Positions 27,901 to 36,924 are shown, numbered from the stretch's first letter. The stretch: 64,000 nt of DNA from Blastocatellia bacterium (GCA_025054955.1 JANWZE010000112.1:66310-130309); one strand, 5' to 3'. Notes: generated by a model not told the origin, from the letters alone. Numbers and translations are program-made.

Positions 27901-28043
27901 TGGGCATTGATCCGGCTACAGGACAGCCGGCAGCAATTGACGCCCGGTTCCGACGGCTGCGCTTGGCTGATGGCAGCTATGATCCCAATAACACGCCGGG
28001 CACGCCGTTTCAGGCGCAAGTCGGCGTGCGCTTCATCTTTTAA
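24918..28043 (+). CDS. Oar-like TonB-dependent receptor with carboxypeptidase-regulatory domain
   Basis: A 1041-residue outer-membrane protein; ATG 24918 follows GAGGAGG. Signal peptide about 1-32 (LIGLLIGFFGVTHAMAQ). Residues about 40-120 form a carboxypeptidase regulatory-like beta-sandwich (GQIVVTVLDPQGAAIVGAQV, LLPPGTYDVTIEATGFQ). A plug domain follows (LPINGRRFQDFVTLTPAV, SGGIVNVITKSGTNEYHG), then a long barrel with FFGSAEFQEF and FFNLFNSDNVTFG, ending in Phe (VRFIF). Acidobacteria carry many such Oar-like receptors, thought to take up large or sugar-derived substrates or to act in adhesion. Substrate unknown. A second, larger paralogue follows. Confidence 0.88.
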   Translation: MNLKFGHDARARVWRALIGLLIGFFGVTHAMAQSQASTGQIVVTVLDPQGAAIVGAQVTVSNPATGLTRTVQTNDVGQFRLVLLPPGTYDVTIEATGFQRVVQKNVVVSVGSSVDVNVVMSVGSVSEVVEVQATIGVETTRQESGAVVNNIAIRDLPINGRRFQDFVTLTPAVQIEPQRNQISFSGQRGINSNISIDGADYNNPFFGGIRGGERSNNAFTIPQESVGEFQVVAAGFNAEFGRSSGGIVNVITKSGTNEYHGSAFYQLRHKELNSKDALGQLALGTQHQFGGSIGGPIVREKMFFFGSAEFQEFSTPRRVLFARLIGVTPTPETQEAFNLFKSLEGPFTQTNDAQAFLVRTDNQFGPNHRLAVRYNFSNNKALNANATGDAISPLTNRALSNNGTEKDRTNTIVGQFSSIFTPTVINELRVQYSRELRPREANARLPNVDTAIGNFGSRNFLPTTLTDWRFQISQALTWNAGRHSFKFGGEWNHTFADQIFGFNQFGAFVVSGTNVDAILRTLSRTPGVATDNRFDDASVVYRRQLGNLALKGEMDEIAAFGQDSWRIRNNFTLYYGLRYEAQLNPEPEVNNTSVYELVRNFNFPRGRIDPARIPDNTDQWMPRLGFAWDPFSEGKTVIRANIGIYYARTPLLLMASPLNNFRLPPGDLSIQLPLAVPAGNPNNTVYRQLLAIGVDLNRFNLDNLPIISIEDVQRVASALGLPAPNPFSGANLITWAPNYRNPRALQWSAGVEHELFRGFTTGAEFSYVNTVNLQRSIDYNLPVPIVRATDRSQRPFFGLRSRALSRPIPTLGTVLVRESSAHALYRGFTFRAGLQRSRIQFQAFYTLSWNYSDDDNERSATGQEDTNDAYNLRPEYHYSRLDARHLFSFNGVYSLPLGFDIGAIWRVRSARPLNPLTGADTNEDFFTNDRPMRTPGELFLRNSFRDRATQAFDLRILKGFNLWNEQRKLQLSVEFFNLFNSDNVTFGSQSAIYGLGIDPATGQPAAIDARFRRLRLADGSYDPNNTPGTPFQAQVGVRFIF

Positions 28044-28081
28044 GCGACGGTTGCCGTCAGGCGCTGGTTAAGTTTGATGAA

Positions 28082-28120
28082 TTCGGGCGCTGTTGGCGAG
28101 GGTGGCCAACAGCGCCCGAA
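28082..28120 (+). terminator. Perfect 16-bp stem-loop after the first Oar-like receptor
   Basis: TTCGGGCGCTGTTGGC (28082-28097) pairs perfectly with GCCAACAGCGCCCGAA (28105-28120) around a 7-nt loop, 38 bp after the receptor stop. No T-run follows, but the stem is strong enough to shape or protect the transcript end. Confidence 0.65.
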
Positions 28121-28305
28121 CTGGGGCTTGGGAGAAGGCCACTGCCGATTGATGCTGGCGCAAACAATCGGTGGTCATCTTGTCATCCGTGCCTTCAGCG
28201 CGCCGGCGGTGTCTTCTCGGTTCTGACATTACGGCTTTGTTATGTGGTTGCCGACTCGCCTCGCTTGCCGCGAGACGCGGGCGGCTGAGTTTTTACATGT
28301 TTCAG

Positions 28306-28334
28306 ATGACAATCTGTGCCTGCTCGGCTACAAT
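28306..28334 (+). promoter_or_regulatory. Promoter of the second Oar-like receptor
   Basis: ATGACA (28306-28311), 17 nt, TACAAT (28329-28334): five of six matches to each sigma-70 hexamer. Start near 28341 gives a 48-nt leader and supports ATG 28389. Confidence 0.65.
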
Positions 28335-28388
28335 GCCTTTCCAAGGCTCAATACTGGCGGATACGAAACTTGTTTTGGAGGAAACATT

Positions 28389-31300
28389 ATGCGAGGCAAG
28401 GTTAGCATTCTCTGGCGTCTCGTCACACTTGCCGGCGCCTTCTTGATCACATCTGCGGTGGCGATTGCCCAATCAGGAACAGGACAGATCGTCGGCAACG
28501 TCACCGATCAAAGCGGTGCGGTGATTCCAGGCGCTACGGTGACGGCGACACGTCAACAAGCAGGGTCTATTACGACCCAGACCGACAACAATGGAAATTA
28601 TCTATTCGTCAATCTCATTCCCGGCAAATATTCGGTGACCATTGAAGCGCCGAATTTCAAAAAAGTCACGCTGACAGACATCCTGGTCGAAGTCGGCAGC
28701 GTGGTGACGCGCGATGTAGTACTCGAACCCGGAGAGATCACGGATGAAATTGTCGTGACCGCTGCCGATCAGCCAGCAATCGAAATTGGCAAAGGGCCGT
28801 CCGTGGGAGACGTTGTTGATGCGCGGCGTGTGTTGGACTTGCCGTTGAATGGCCGCAATCCGCTAGACCTGATTCAAATCCAGAGCGGCGTGGTCTACAA
28901 CAACGTTTCGGGCACCCGCACGACCTCCAACAACATCCGCGTTGATGGCATCCAGGCGCAAGATAATTTCATTCAGGAAAACATCAACACCTCGTTCATC
29001 GCTACAACAGCAGATGATGTGGCTGAATTCCGCGTGACCACGTCGCCGGTGGACGCCGAATTCGGCCGTGGCGGCGGCGCACAAGTGGATGTGGTGACCC
29101 GCTCAGGGACCAACGAATTTCACGGCGCTGTCTGGGAATTCCATCGCAATACGGTCTTCAATGCCAATACATTTTTCAATAATGCCATCCCTAGAAGAGC
29201 CGACGGTAGCGAAGTGGCGCCACGTGACGTGCTGCTGCGCAATCAATATGGATTTCGCCTGGGCGGGCCGATTTTCAAAAACAAGACATTCTTTTTTGGC
29301 CTCTACGAGGGCTTTCGTGAGAGCACTGGCACAAGCATCACCCGCACGGTCTTAACGGCGACGGCGCGACGGGGCATCTTTCGTTACTTCCCTAATGTCC
29401 CCAATGGGAACATCACCAGCGTGGCTCCCACGGTGGATAATGTCGGCAATCCGGTGGCCCCAGCCGGCCTGACGCTGGCCGATTTGAAGCAAGTGAATCT
29501 GTTCACACTTGACCCGCGACGCGCTACGGCCGACCGCAGCGGCATCATGCAACGGCTCATTGATGCCACGCCGTTGCCCAACGATTTTTCTGTTGGCGAT
29601 GGTCTGAACACGGCCGGCTTCACATTCTTCTCACCACGCAGAACCAAACGTGACCAATTCACCATCCGCATTGACCATTCGTTCAACGACAAACACCAGC
29701 TCTATGGCATCTATCGGCATCAGGAAGAGACCAACTTTGGCGCGATTTTCTTCCAGACATTCCCCGGCCTCGGACAAGACCGGCTGCCGTTTGAGCCACA
29801 GAGTTTTTCGGGCACGTTGGTCTCCAGCTTGAGCCCGACGTTGGTGAACGAGTTTCGCTTCGGGCTCCAATACGCCCCGGTAGGCTTCTTCCCGCCTGAG
29901 GAAGGGGGCCTAGCGGCCGTCGGTGGAAAGTTGCCCACGTTGCAGAATTTCCCGATCTCGCTTGGCACTGCTTCATTCAGCAACCCAATTAATAACTTTG
30001 AAGAGCAGTACCGGGTCGCGCCGTTGTTCCAATACACCGACACGCTCACTTGGACGCGCGGTGACCATGAATTCAAATGGGGTGCCGAAATTCGCTTCAT
30101 CAGAGCGAATTCGACCGATACGTTTGGTGTCCGCCCATCGGTTGATTTGGGCGAGGCACCAGCCAGTCAGGTTCAGCTTCCAACCGATGTCAATCCGGGC
30201 AATTCTGGTCTTGCACGCGCTATTCTCTATGATCTGACCGGTTCGATTGCCCGCGTGGATCAACTCTACCGAACGCCGGATGGCAAAACGCTGATACCGT
30301 TCCAGGGCGAGAATTTTGGTTTGCGCAATCGGCAGTTTAATTTCTTCTTCCGTGATCGCTGGCGCGTCAAGTCGAATTTGACGCTGATCATGGGATTGCG
30401 CTATGAGTACAACACGGTTCCTTTCGACGTCCACGATTTCCTTGTGCAGCCGACACTGGGGCCGGGACGCACGCGGTTTGAAGCTGCGCTCGGCGTCTCC
30501 AATCGCACAGGAACGTATGCGGACGTCTTCCGTGGGGACTCTCCGATCATTGATCCCACCACCATCGGCCCGGTCGGCTTTGAATTGACCGGACCGGGAC
30601 AGCGCACCAATTTGTTCAAAGACGACTACAATAATTTCTCGCCATCGCTGGGGATTTCCTGGAGTCCGAACACGAAACTGTGGGGCTTGCGGCATCTGCT
30701 GGGTGGCGAAGGCAAGAGCGTGTTGCGCGCCGGTTACTCGATTGGTTACGAAGCGTTCCCATTGGTGCTGTTTGCTCAGTTCAGCCGATTCAATCCGGGC
30801 ATCACCACCGGTCCGTTCATTCAACCGGCTGCCACGCCGGATGCTGTCAGTCGGTTGGATAATCCAGTAGGCGTCACACTACCGGTTCCGTTGGCCGATA
30901 CGCGGGCGCTCCAGCCGCTCGATCTGCAACGACGTGACAGTGGTTTCTTCATTGATGAAAACTTGCGCTCGCCTTATGTGCAGAATTGGAACATGTCGTG
31001 GGAACGAGAGATCGCCAAGGACACTGTTTTGGAACTGCGTTACGTCGGCACCAAAGGCACCAAGCTGGTTCGCACGGCCAATATCAATGAAATCAACTTA
31101 GTGGAAAACGGTTTGGCCCGCGAATTTGCGCTGGTGCGGCAACAACTGCTCGACAGCGGCGACCCGTTTGGGTTTACGCCCCGCGCATTTCCTGCCGGGG
31201 TCACAGCGTTGGCGCAAATTTTCCGCACGCCGGCTCGGTTTTTGGGCCTGTTTGGCGGACGCGATCAACTGCTGATTGGCGACTTCGTTCAGTTAGCCTT

Positions 31301-32267
31301 TCGGATTGACCGGGAGCAAATATTCGGCGCGGTCGGCGCGTGGCTTTCGCGCGCTGGACTGCCGGTAAACTTCATCAGCGCCAATCCGGAATTTGCCAGC
31401 GTGCTGTACATGTCCAACTACTCGAATTCAACCTATCATGCCGGACAGGTGGAGCTGCGCCGTCGGTTCTCCAATGGCTTGCAGTTCCAAGGCAACTACA
31501 CATTCAGTCGCGCGCTGGGCGATGGTTTTGACGACGGCACGGATCAGTTCGGATTCACCGTCAACTTCCGCACCCTTCGCAATCGCAGCATCGAAAAAGG
31601 CCGACTCGTGTTCGACCGTGAACACGTCGTCAAGCTCAACGGCATTTATGAGCTGCCCATCGGGCCTGGCCGACGGTTCTGGAATGGTGGGCCGAGGGTG
31701 ATTGCCAAAATGCTCGAAGGGTGGCAGTTGAGCGGCATCTTCCAAGCTTACTCAGGGCGGCCGCGGGTCATCACGGCAGGCCGCTTCACGCTGTATGGCG
31801 CAGGTGGATTCAATGTGCTGCCGGCCAATCCGGCGCCCGGCTTTAACATTCGCAAGTTTGCCGGCAAAGTCACCCGCCTGCCTAATGGAGTCACGTTCTT
31901 CCCCGGTGTGACCAATCCGCTGGATCGGTTCGGCCTGAATCGTTCGCTCGTGGACGCTAAAGGCAATGTGATCATCACTACGCCCGAAGGCGGCACTGGC
32001 GGAACACTGGGTATCGGCTCCATTTCTGACCCCGGTGAAGTTTTCTTCGATGCTGGTGTGATCAAACGAACCAACGTGACGGAGACGATCAACGTCGAGT
32101 TCCGCGCTGAGTTTTTCAATCTGTTCAATAATGTCAACTTCACGTTTAACCCACTGCGCGGCGGCGGCGGATTCGTCTCCAACATCAACAGCGTGCAGTT
32201 CGGACGACTCAACTTCCAGTCGAATGATCCGCGCATCATTCAGTTGGCACTGAAGGTTAACTTCTAA
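28389..32267 (+). CDS. Oar-like TonB-dependent receptor, large paralogue
   Basis: A 1292-residue outer-membrane protein. ATG 28389 is chosen because GGAGGAAAC precedes it and a signal peptide follows (LVTLAGAFLITSAVAIAQ). A carboxypeptidase-regulatory domain (GQIVGNVTDQSGAVIPGATV, LIPGKYSVTIEAPNFK) leads into the plug (LPLNGRNPLDLIQIQSG, VDVVTRSGTNEFHGAVWEF). The barrel includes FFFGLYEGFRES, RLDNPV and FRAEFFNLFNNVNFTFNP and ends VNF. It shares the family and order of the preceding receptor but is about 250 residues longer. The two have separate promoters. Substrate unknown. Confidence 0.88.
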   Translation: MRGKVSILWRLVTLAGAFLITSAVAIAQSGTGQIVGNVTDQSGAVIPGATVTATRQQAGSITTQTDNNGNYLFVNLIPGKYSVTIEAPNFKKVTLTDILVEVGSVVTRDVVLEPGEITDEIVVTAADQPAIEIGKGPSVGDVVDARRVLDLPLNGRNPLDLIQIQSGVVYNNVSGTRTTSNNIRVDGIQAQDNFIQENINTSFIATTADDVAEFRVTTSPVDAEFGRGGGAQVDVVTRSGTNEFHGAVWEFHRNTVFNANTFFNNAIPRRADGSEVAPRDVLLRNQYGFRLGGPIFKNKTFFFGLYEGFRESTGTSITRTVLTATARRGIFRYFPNVPNGNITSVAPTVDNVGNPVAPAGLTLADLKQVNLFTLDPRRATADRSGIMQRLIDATPLPNDFSVGDGLNTAGFTFFSPRRTKRDQFTIRIDHSFNDKHQLYGIYRHQEETNFGAIFFQTFPGLGQDRLPFEPQSFSGTLVSSLSPTLVNEFRFGLQYAPVGFFPPEEGGLAAVGGKLPTLQNFPISLGTASFSNPINNFEEQYRVAPLFQYTDTLTWTRGDHEFKWGAEIRFIRANSTDTFGVRPSVDLGEAPASQVQLPTDVNPGNSGLARAILYDLTGSIARVDQLYRTPDGKTLIPFQGENFGLRNRQFNFFFRDRWRVKSNLTLIMGLRYEYNTVPFDVHDFLVQPTLGPGRTRFEAALGVSNRTGTYADVFRGDSPIIDPTTIGPVGFELTGPGQRTNLFKDDYNNFSPSLGISWSPNTKLWGLRHLLGGEGKSVLRAGYSIGYEAFPLVLFAQFSRFNPGITTGPFIQPAATPDAVSRLDNPVGVTLPVPLADTRALQPLDLQRRDSGFFIDENLRSPYVQNWNMSWEREIAKDTVLELRYVGTKGTKLVRTANINEINLVENGLAREFALVRQQLLDSGDPFGFTPRAFPAGVTALAQIFRTPARFLGLFGGRDQLLIGDFVQLAFRIDREQIFGAVGAWLSRAGLPVNFISANPEFASVLYMSNYSNSTYHAGQVELRRRFSNGLQFQGNYTFSRALGDGFDDGTDQFGFTVNFRTLRNRSIEKGRLVFDREHVVKLNGIYELPIGPGRRFWNGGPRVIAKMLEGWQLSGIFQAYSGRPRVITAGRFTLYGAGGFNVLPANPAPGFNIRKFAGKVTRLPNGVTFFPGVTNPLDRFGLNRSLVDAKGNVIITTPEGGTGGTLGIGSISDPGEVFFDAGVIKRTNVTETINVEFRAEFFNLFNNVNFTFNPLRGGGGFVSNINSVQFGRLNFQSNDPRIIQLALKVNF

Positions 32268-32294
32268 GAGCTAGCCAACCGATTATCAACCACG

Positions 32295-32328
32295 CAACGC
32301 GAAGAGACGCTCCGGTCTCTTCGCGTTG
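32295..32328 (+). terminator. Stem-loop after the second Oar-like receptor
   Basis: CAACGCGAAGAGAC (32295-32308) pairs perfectly with GTCTCTTCGCGTTG (32315-32328) around a 6-nt loop, 27 bp after the receptor stop. Likely transcript-end structure, without a long T-run. Confidence 0.65.
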
Positions 32329-32404
32329 TGTTGCGTTGACGCAGCTCCTTCAGCAAATCACCTCCCGAAAACAGCCACAGAGGGGGCAGAGGGTTTTCGG
32401 CAGA

Positions 32405-32580
32405 CGCTGTGACCTCGGTGGCTTCATTTTCATCGTGCGTGGCGAGCCTCGGCTCATAAGCGACTCCCTTGAAAATCGCCGGGAGCGCATGCCTGCGGGC
32501 GTGCCGGAGCCCGCAAGATGCGGGCGCTCCCAGGTTTTCATGGTTCGTGGCGAGCGCGGATCTCACGGACGATTCCTGTG
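32405..32580 (+). repeat. Dispersed repeat family A fragments plus large hairpin
   Basis: TTTTCATCGTGCGTGGCGAG at 32427 and TTTTCATGGTTCGTGGCGAG at 32535 are two family A modules, each followed by GCGACTCCCTTG or GACGATTCCTG. Between them, 32481-32531 folds on itself: GGGAGCGC at one end and GCGCTCCC at the other, with an inner GCGGGC/GCCCGC helix. Confidence 0.7.
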
Positions 32581-32653
32581 GACTAAATCAGGCCGTCGTT
32601 TCAGCAATGTGAGCAAAACCGCCCGTACACCCTGCGCATCGGCGCGACTGCCT

Positions 32654-33049
32654 TCACCCCGGATACTTCGCTTCGATCACACTGCGCAAGCCACCGCGGG
32701 GCGTGAACTCGCCGCGCACACTCATGGAGACCGGCTGACAGGCTGCCACCAGGTCGCGCAGAATGCGATTGACGGCGTTTTCATAGAAAATTCCAAGGTT
32801 GCGGTAAGCGAGCAAGTACATCTTGAGCGATTTCAGCTCGAGACACCATCGGTCGGGCACATAGCGAATGGTGATGGTGCCGAAATCAGGGAGACCTGTT
32901 TTGGGGCAGACTGCCGTATATTCGGTCGCTTCAATGGTGATTTCATAGTTCGGATATTGGTTCGGCCAGCATTCAATCCGTGGCAGTGGCGTCGTCAAAC
33001 CTGACGTGGCATGTTCCTCGGTGTATTCACCAACAATTGGTTCGTCCAT
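32654..33049 (-). CDS. queF: NADPH-dependent 7-cyano-7-deazaguanine reductase
   Basis: A 131-residue enzyme of the short (unimodular) QueF type, reducing preQ0 to preQ1 on the way to queuosine in tRNA. The catalytic Cys48 is in TAVCPKTGLPDFG, and ELKSLKMYLLAYRN supplies the QueF signature for NADPH binding. ATG 33049 has AAGGTGAG just upstream; an earlier GTG at 33064 overlaps the galT stop and is less likely. No other queuosine gene is adjacent; it follows galT by 11 bp. Confidence 0.92.
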   Translation of the reverse strand: MDEPIVGEYTEEHATSGLTTPLPRIECWPNQYPNYEITIEATEYTAVCPKTGLPDFGTITIRYVPDRWCLELKSLKMYLLAYRNLGIFYENAVNRILRDLVAACQPVSMSVRGEFTPRGGLRSVIEAKYPG

Positions 33050-33060
33050 ACGCCTCACCT

Positions 33061-34125
33061 TCACAAGTCAGATTCATCACGTAGAGCCTGATTATCAATT
33101 TTCTGCCGCAGATAATCGGCGGCGATTTCCGGCGGCGTCGGGTTGATGAACAGACCGGCGCCCCATTCAAACCCGGCGATGCGCGTCAATCGCGGAATGA
33201 TTTCAATGTGCCAATGGTAGTCATATTCGATTGAGCTCCAATGATCGGCGTAGCCAGCTCGCTTAAACGGTGGCGGCGCCGTGTGCAGCACGAAGTTGTA
33301 TGGCGGATCATTTAACAGCTCCTTGAGGCTGAGCAAGGTGACTTTCAACACGCCGGCCACGCCGGTTAATTCGGCGTCGCTCAACCGCGTGTAATCATGC
33401 AGATGGTGCTTGGGTAGCAGCATGATCTCAAACGGAAAACTGGAAGCAAACGGCGCCCACACCAGAAACCGATCGTTCTGGTAAATCACCCGCTCGCCCA
33501 GGCGGAGTTCTTGGTCAATCACATCGCAGATGAGGCATCGCTCTTTGGTGCGGAAATGTTGCCGGCAGACGGTGAGTTCCTCCTTGATCGTCGGCGGCAC
33601 CATCGGCGTGGCGATCAATTGCGAGTGCGTATGCTCCAGTGATGCGCCGGCGGCCAGCTTGTGATTTTTGAAGACCAACACATAGCGCAATCGAACATCG
33701 CGATTGAGGTCGCGGATGCGTTCACGGAATGTCAGCAGCACATCGCGCACCCAATCAATGGGTAAGTCAGCCAGGCTGAACTGGTGTTCCGGCGTCTCGA
33801 TGATGACTTCATGAGCGCCGGCGCCGCTGACCACATCAAAGATACCGACGCCATAGCGAATGGCATTATCTTCGATACGCAACGCGGGAAATTTGTTCGG
33901 AACCACCCGCACGCGCCAGCCGGGTTGATTCGGCGGGCTGTCGTCCGGTCGAATAGCGTAGATTTCCGGCGGCGTCTTCCCTTCGCTGCCCGCGCAAAAC
34001 GGACAGGCCACCGCGTCTTGAACAGGTTCGGGTTCATAGAGCAAATAATCACTGGGCCGCCGCGCCCGTTCCGGCACAACCACAACCCACCGATTCCTCA
34101 ACGGATCAAATCGCAATTCGCGCAT
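33061..34125 (-). CDS. galT: Galactose-1-phosphate uridylyltransferase
   Basis: A 354-residue HIT-superfamily enzyme that exchanges UMP between UDP-glucose and galactose-1-phosphate. The active-site motif is HTHSQ (165-169), the second His being the nucleophile. CPFC (41-44) is part of a zinc site, and VVPNKFPAL and WHIEIIPRLTR are typical GalT segments. AGGAG precedes the ATG. It lies downstream of a GH57 enzyme in the same direction, suggesting a role in glucan or UDP-sugar turnover. A related phosphorylase activity cannot be excluded by sequence alone. Confidence 0.9.
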   Translation of the reverse strand: MRELRFDPLRNRWVVVVPERARRPSDYLLYEPEPVQDAVACPFCAGSEGKTPPEIYAIRPDDSPPNQPGWRVRVVPNKFPALRIEDNAIRYGVGIFDVVSGAGAHEVIIETPEHQFSLADLPIDWVRDVLLTFRERIRDLNRDVRLRYVLVFKNHKLAAGASLEHTHSQLIATPMVPPTIKEELTVCRQHFRTKERCLICDVIDQELRLGERVIYQNDRFLVWAPFASSFPFEIMLLPKHHLHDYTRLSDAELTGVAGVLKVTLLSLKELLNDPPYNFVLHTAPPPFKRAGYADHWSSIEYDYHWHIEIIPRLTRIAGFEWGAGLFINPTPPEIAADYLRQKIDNQALRDESDL

Positions 34126-34181
34126 CTCATCTCCTGGCTTCTAGCTTCGTTCTGAGTCTGGCTTCTACCTTCTGACTTGTT

Positions 34182-34292
34182 GCTGCCGCAAGCACACCAT
34201 CTGGTTCTCAAGCTCCAACCACCGCTCCGCACGCATGCCACCAGAATGCAATAGCTGCCACGCTCACACCATCCAGTTCTCCAGCTCCAACT
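34182..34292. repeat. Direct duplication of the GH57 3' end, 72-bp offset
   Basis: GCTGCCGCAAGCACACCATC (34182) and GCTGCCACGCTCACACCATC (34254) start two units of about 38 bp. The second contains the last codons of the GH57 gene (ELELENWMV); the first would encode the similar LELENQMV out of any gene. Confidence 0.7.
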
Positions 34293-36369
34293 CCTGACTG
34301 GGCACGCTCAAGATCAAACTGCCGCCGTGAGGGAACCGCTCGATTTCATGTGTATCAGCAATGATAACTATTAACTCGAACCGGTCGCCGAATGAGACCC
34401 CTAATGCCGCCAACGGAACCTTGATTTCAGCGATATCTCGGCAAGCCGCATCGGCTCGAACTTCTCCTGGCGCGACCTCCAGGCCGATCTGCTGATGGCC
34501 TGAGTAGAGTTCCAACCTCAGCCGAGATGCAGTCAAAGCTTCCACGGCTGGTCGGTCAAAATCAACGCGGAAGTAGGCATGCTGAAGATCGAAGCCGAAA
34601 AATAATCGCGACAATCGGCTGACGGCACGTTGCATCGAGCCATGCGTGCGCAAACTTAACATCCCGGCTGACAGCCATTCAAAATAGTCGGAATCGTACC
34701 CGTCAATCCGGGGTGTCATGAAAGCCGTCGGCTGGCGCTGCCAGTCGCCGCGATAGACCATGATCGGCGCATCCAGATAGGCCGGCCATGGCTGATTCAG
34801 ACCTGCGTACACATTCTTCAAATGAGTGCGGAATAAGGCGTCAAACACGGCGTCCTGTCCGCTCGAATGCGCGGGGCCAAACCACCAGAACCAATCGCTC
34901 CCTTCAGCCGCCAGCAATGATCGGCGCGTCAGTTCCGGCAGGCAGTCTGTCGTTAGCAGGGGCGCTGCCGCCGCTCCATCGCTGGAGCCGGTCGCCCGTT
35001 TGCGCACAGCTTCACGCGCCCGCTTCAGGTAATCCCATGCGCGATTTTTCTCTTCATCGCCAATCCACGTTTGAAAATCGGCGCCGATCCACGAGCCAGG
35101 ATGCACGCTCTCCAAACGCCCGTGCCGCGTCGTTGTTGTCAGGCACTCGGAAAACGTGGTGGCTTCGATCCACTCCGCTTGATCTATACGCTCGTAAAGC
35201 TGCGTGAGGAAATCGTAGCCATTGGCCGCATAGTGCTCCCAAGCGTTTTCGCCATCGAGAATGATGGAAACGACAGCATCGGGCATCGCCTGATGAATCG
35301 CCCGCAATCGCTTCATTAAATCATGCACGGCCTCCGTCTCATTCCAGCGTTGGTAGACGAAGCCGATTAAATCCGAGAGCGTATGATCGCGGAAGAAGAG
35401 CGCGATCTCTTTGTGGCCGACGCGATACCAATACGGTTGATAAGCCAGCAATCCGGCATCGCGGCGAGCCGGATGCTCCTTGGGTAACGTCAGTTTTGAT
35501 CGGCGAAGGATGCTTTCATCTGTGGCGGCCCATCGCGCACCGTATTCGCTCAACACCACCAACGCTTCATGACTGACGCCGCCTTCCGCAGGCCAGAATC
35601 CGTTGGGGACGCGGCCAAACGTTTTCCGGAAACAGTCAACAGCCAGCGCCGTCTGGCTGCGCGCGTCATCGGGATACGCAAAATGCAACTGCGGGAGCGT
35701 CACGCGGGGTGTTGATTGCGCCGCGCTCCGTGTATCGCACACGAGCGGAAGAATCGGATGATAGTAGGGCGTTGCCGAGACTTCGATCTTGCCGCGCTCC
35801 CACAGCGATTGATACAACGACAGCGTCTGTTGACACAACTCGCTGATGAGCGCCAAGAGCGTCTGCTTGTCGTCTTCTGTATAGCCGCGTTGCTTGCTGA
35901 CCAGCCGTCGAATCGCTGGGCGATGACGCTTGAAACTTTCGCCGAGCCAGGCCAGATGAAAGTGCATTTGCAGGTCTCGCACATCGGCATGTGAAAAAGG
36001 CTCTCGCCGCGTTTGCTTCAGATAGAGTTCCTTGTATCGCGGCATCGGCTCGATATAGCGTTCGGCATCTACCGTGAAAAATTGTTCGCGCACAAATTGC
36101 CGCTCATCCTCGGTCATCTGCTCTGGCGGCTTTTGGAACAGACGGAGCCACTCATCACGAGCATGACCCTGCGCGTAATCGCTGATGGCTTCGATCAATG
36201 ATGGCGTCAGATTAAACGTCATTCGCAGCCGTGCGAACGGCTCAATCAGATGAGGCATCTCGTAATAATCTTTCGTCGTGTGCAGATAGGCCCAGGGCAG
36301 ATGGTACTGCCCCGTGGCATAGTCTTTATAACTGGGTTGGTGCATGTGCCACAGCAATAGCAGTTTCAT
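34264..36369 (-). CDS. Glycoside hydrolase family 57 protein
   Basis: A 701-residue enzyme. GH57 motifs appear in order: LLLWHMHQPSYKD (residues 4-16), EVSATPYYHPILPLV, the nucleophile-region motif GFWPAEGGVS, and WAATDESIL with the likely acid/base Asp. The last roughly 150 residues are beta-rich and may form an accessory domain. GH57 enzymes are alpha-amylases, branching enzymes or 4-alpha-glucanotransferases, and the exact activity cannot be read here. No signal peptide, so it acts on cytoplasmic glucan. galT lies downstream, and a ROK sugar kinase lies further upstream on the same strand. Confidence 0.88.
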   Translation of the reverse strand: MKLLLLWHMHQPSYKDYATGQYHLPWAYLHTTKDYYEMPHLIEPFARLRMTFNLTPSLIEAISDYAQGHARDEWLRLFQKPPEQMTEDERQFVREQFFTVDAERYIEPMPRYKELYLKQTRREPFSHADVRDLQMHFHLAWLGESFKRHRPAIRRLVSKQRGYTEDDKQTLLALISELCQQTLSLYQSLWERGKIEVSATPYYHPILPLVCDTRSAAQSTPRVTLPQLHFAYPDDARSQTALAVDCFRKTFGRVPNGFWPAEGGVSHEALVVLSEYGARWAATDESILRRSKLTLPKEHPARRDAGLLAYQPYWYRVGHKEIALFFRDHTLSDLIGFVYQRWNETEAVHDLMKRLRAIHQAMPDAVVSIILDGENAWEHYAANGYDFLTQLYERIDQAEWIEATTFSECLTTTTRHGRLESVHPGSWIGADFQTWIGDEEKNRAWDYLKRAREAVRKRATGSSDGAAAAPLLTTDCLPELTRRSLLAAEGSDWFWWFGPAHSSGQDAVFDALFRTHLKNVYAGLNQPWPAYLDAPIMVYRGDWQRQPTAFMTPRIDGYDSDYFEWLSAGMLSLRTHGSMQRAVSRLSRLFFGFDLQHAYFRVDFDRPAVEALTASRLRLELYSGHQQIGLEVAPGEVRADAACRDIAEIKVPLAALGVSFGDRFELIVIIADTHEIERFPHGGSLILSVPSQELELENWMV

Positions 36370-36549
36370 ATCTGTTGCGTCGTCATCAATGTGCGGCGAT
36401 GGGCGAACCTGCTGAACCTGTTTGCAGTGGTTGGCTCATTGCTGCGCGTCGGCTGGCTTACGCTGGTCTTCATTGGCTCGGCCTGGACATGCGCGCGGAC
36501 GCTGCGCCTTGCCATTGGATACGCGTGATCCATCCACTCAGTCATGGTT

Positions 36550-36924
36550 TCAGGCGATGGCTTTCTGGCTCCGCTGCGCCAACACGCGCTTGACTTCTTG
36601 CAGTAGCTCGTCTGGATCACCTGACTTGACCAGGTAGCGTTCAGCGAGCCATGAGGTATAGTCATCCTGAAATGAAATGTAAGCCGAGCACAACACAACA
36701 GGCACTTGGGGATGCTGACGGACAATCCGTCGTAGCACATCCAGCCCATTTTCCGCTTTCAACTTGATGTCCAGCACGACCAGGTCTACGGCCTGTTGAT
36801 CGAGCACCTGTAAGCCCTCAGCGCCGGTTTCCGTTGCGATGACATCATAGCCTTCCTCTTTTAAGAGGCCCTCGTACATCAATCGAATATTGGCTTCATC
36901 ATCAATCACCAGAATTGTGGCCAT
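36550..36924 (-). CDS. Single-domain response regulator (receiver only)
   Basis: A 124-residue CheY-like receiver: acidic pair VIDDE, phospho-acceptor Asp52 (LVVLDIKL), switch Ser in LCSAYIS, and Lys of YLVKSGD. No output domain. GGAGG precedes the ATG. It overlaps the end of the upstream histidine kinase gene by 23 bp, so it is almost certainly that kinase's partner. It probably acts by protein contact or as a phosphorelay intermediate. Confidence 0.9.
   Translation of the reverse strand: MATILVIDDEANIRLMYEGLLKEEGYDVIATETGAEGLQVLDQQAVDLVVLDIKLKAENGLDVLRRIVRQHPQVPVVLCSAYISFQDDYTSWLAERYLVKSGDPDELLQEVKRVLAQRSQKAIA

Larger units (their letters stand above)
28044..28388. other. Intergenic region between the two Oar-like receptors
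   Basis: Contains the 16-bp stem-loop (28082-28120), a second GC-rich stem near 28255-28290 followed by TTTTT, and the promoter at 28306-28334. The open frame that continues upstream of 28389 spans these elements and is not taken as coding. Confidence 0.6.
32268..32653. other. Intergenic region between the second Oar-like receptor and queF
   Basis: Convergent gene ends. Holds the terminator-like stem and the family A/hairpin block; no gene is supported. Confidence 0.65.

Noticed and set aside
29973-30824. 283-residue minus-strand frame
   Set aside because: Antisense shadow of the second Oar-like receptor.
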